From the NCBI GenBank assembly GCA_022842255.1, contig JALHPW010000392.1, forward strand, positions 1 to 5,288: a DNA stretch of 5,288 nt, given 5' to 3'. This DNA is from Saprospiraceae bacterium. GTDB lineage: Bacteria > Bacteroidota > Bacteroidia > Chitinophagales > Saprospiraceae. Shown here piece by piece: positions 5,189 through 5,288 of this stretch; the stretch's first letter is position 1, and each line of letters begins with the position of its first letter. The notes beneath the pieces are model-generated. The model did no database searches. It was not told the origin of the DNA and saw only the letters and a program-made list of their open reading frames with translations. The position numbers and the translations under genes were made by a program.

Positions 5189-5257
5189 GTTTTGCACTCG
5201 AAGACTGAAATCTTCCACTTTTAGAGTAGAAACTTAAACCTTCATCAACTTTATTAA
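5165..5257. repeat. Long inverted repeat downstream of paaG
   Basis: Bases 5165-5187 match the reverse complement of 5235-5257 at 21 of 23 positions, including 15 consecutive ones (TTGATGAAGGTTTA core). The 47-base interval contains a small inner hairpin, GAAGA...TCTTC. The right arm is thus an inverted copy of the direct repeat at 5170. It could act as a transcription end or RNA-stabilising structure for paaG, although no clean T-run follows. Confidence 0.65.
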
Positions 5258-5269
5258 CGCTAATAAACC

Positions 5270-5288
5270 GTGCAATACGACCTCATCT
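5270..5288 (+). CDS. Possible start of a further gene, cut by the window edge
   Basis: GTG CAA TAC GAC CTC ATC would read (M)QYDLI. Two TAA codons lie in the same frame just upstream (5261-5266), so any such gene must start here or later. The residues resemble the first strand of a nucleotide-binding Rossmann fold, but six codons are too few to be sure. Confidence 0.3.

Overview
The window looks like a chromosomal stretch from a member of the Bacteroidota. Three things point there: a type IX secretion (T9SS) C-terminal sorting tail on the first gene, promoter-like sequences of the TTTG / TAnnTTTG kind, and gene starts without Shine-Dalgarno sequences. The mix of a delta-60 repeat protein, short tandem repeats and an orphan four-helix-bundle (S23/IVP family) gene would suit a Saprospiria- or Cytophagia-like genome, but that finer placement is only an impression.

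Layout. Bases 2-1147 (+) hold the 3' part of a secreted delta-60 repeat (DUF5122) protein. It converges with an ABC-2 type permease gene at 1200-2306 (-), and a strong hairpin terminator lies between them. The permease carries a heptanucleotide tandem repeat inside its coding sequence. Its upstream region has a perfect 7-bp-arm palindrome overlapping a candidate promoter. Divergent from it, 2540-3808 (+) encodes a class V (isopenicillin N epimerase-like) PLP enzyme with a twin-arginine signal. Next come a small AT-rich four-helix-bundle gene (3913-4305, +) and an enoyl-CoA hydratase family gene best matched to PaaG (4366-5142, +). The last ~145 bases hold further direct and inverted repeats and possibly the first codons of another gene starting at GTG 5270.

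The most striking feature is 3801-4365. The four-helix-bundle gene is bracketed by two arrays of the same 18-bp unit in opposite orientation, four copies on the left and three on the right. They give a 57-bp inverted repeat (52/57 identical by hand alignment). The outer edges fall exactly on the stop codon of the upstream enzyme gene and on the base before the paaG ATG. This resembles the intervening sequences of some 23S rRNA genes, where a related protein gene sits in the loop of a long stem, but here it lies between two protein-coding genes. The left array also supplies the -33 TTTG of a consensus-like promoter for the small gene.

Functionally the neighbours do not form an obvious pathway. 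The permease has no ATPase beside it, PaaG has no other phenylacetate genes beside it, and the class V enzyme is predicted to be exported. The window reads as independent transcription units, with a repeat-bounded cassette inserted between two of them.
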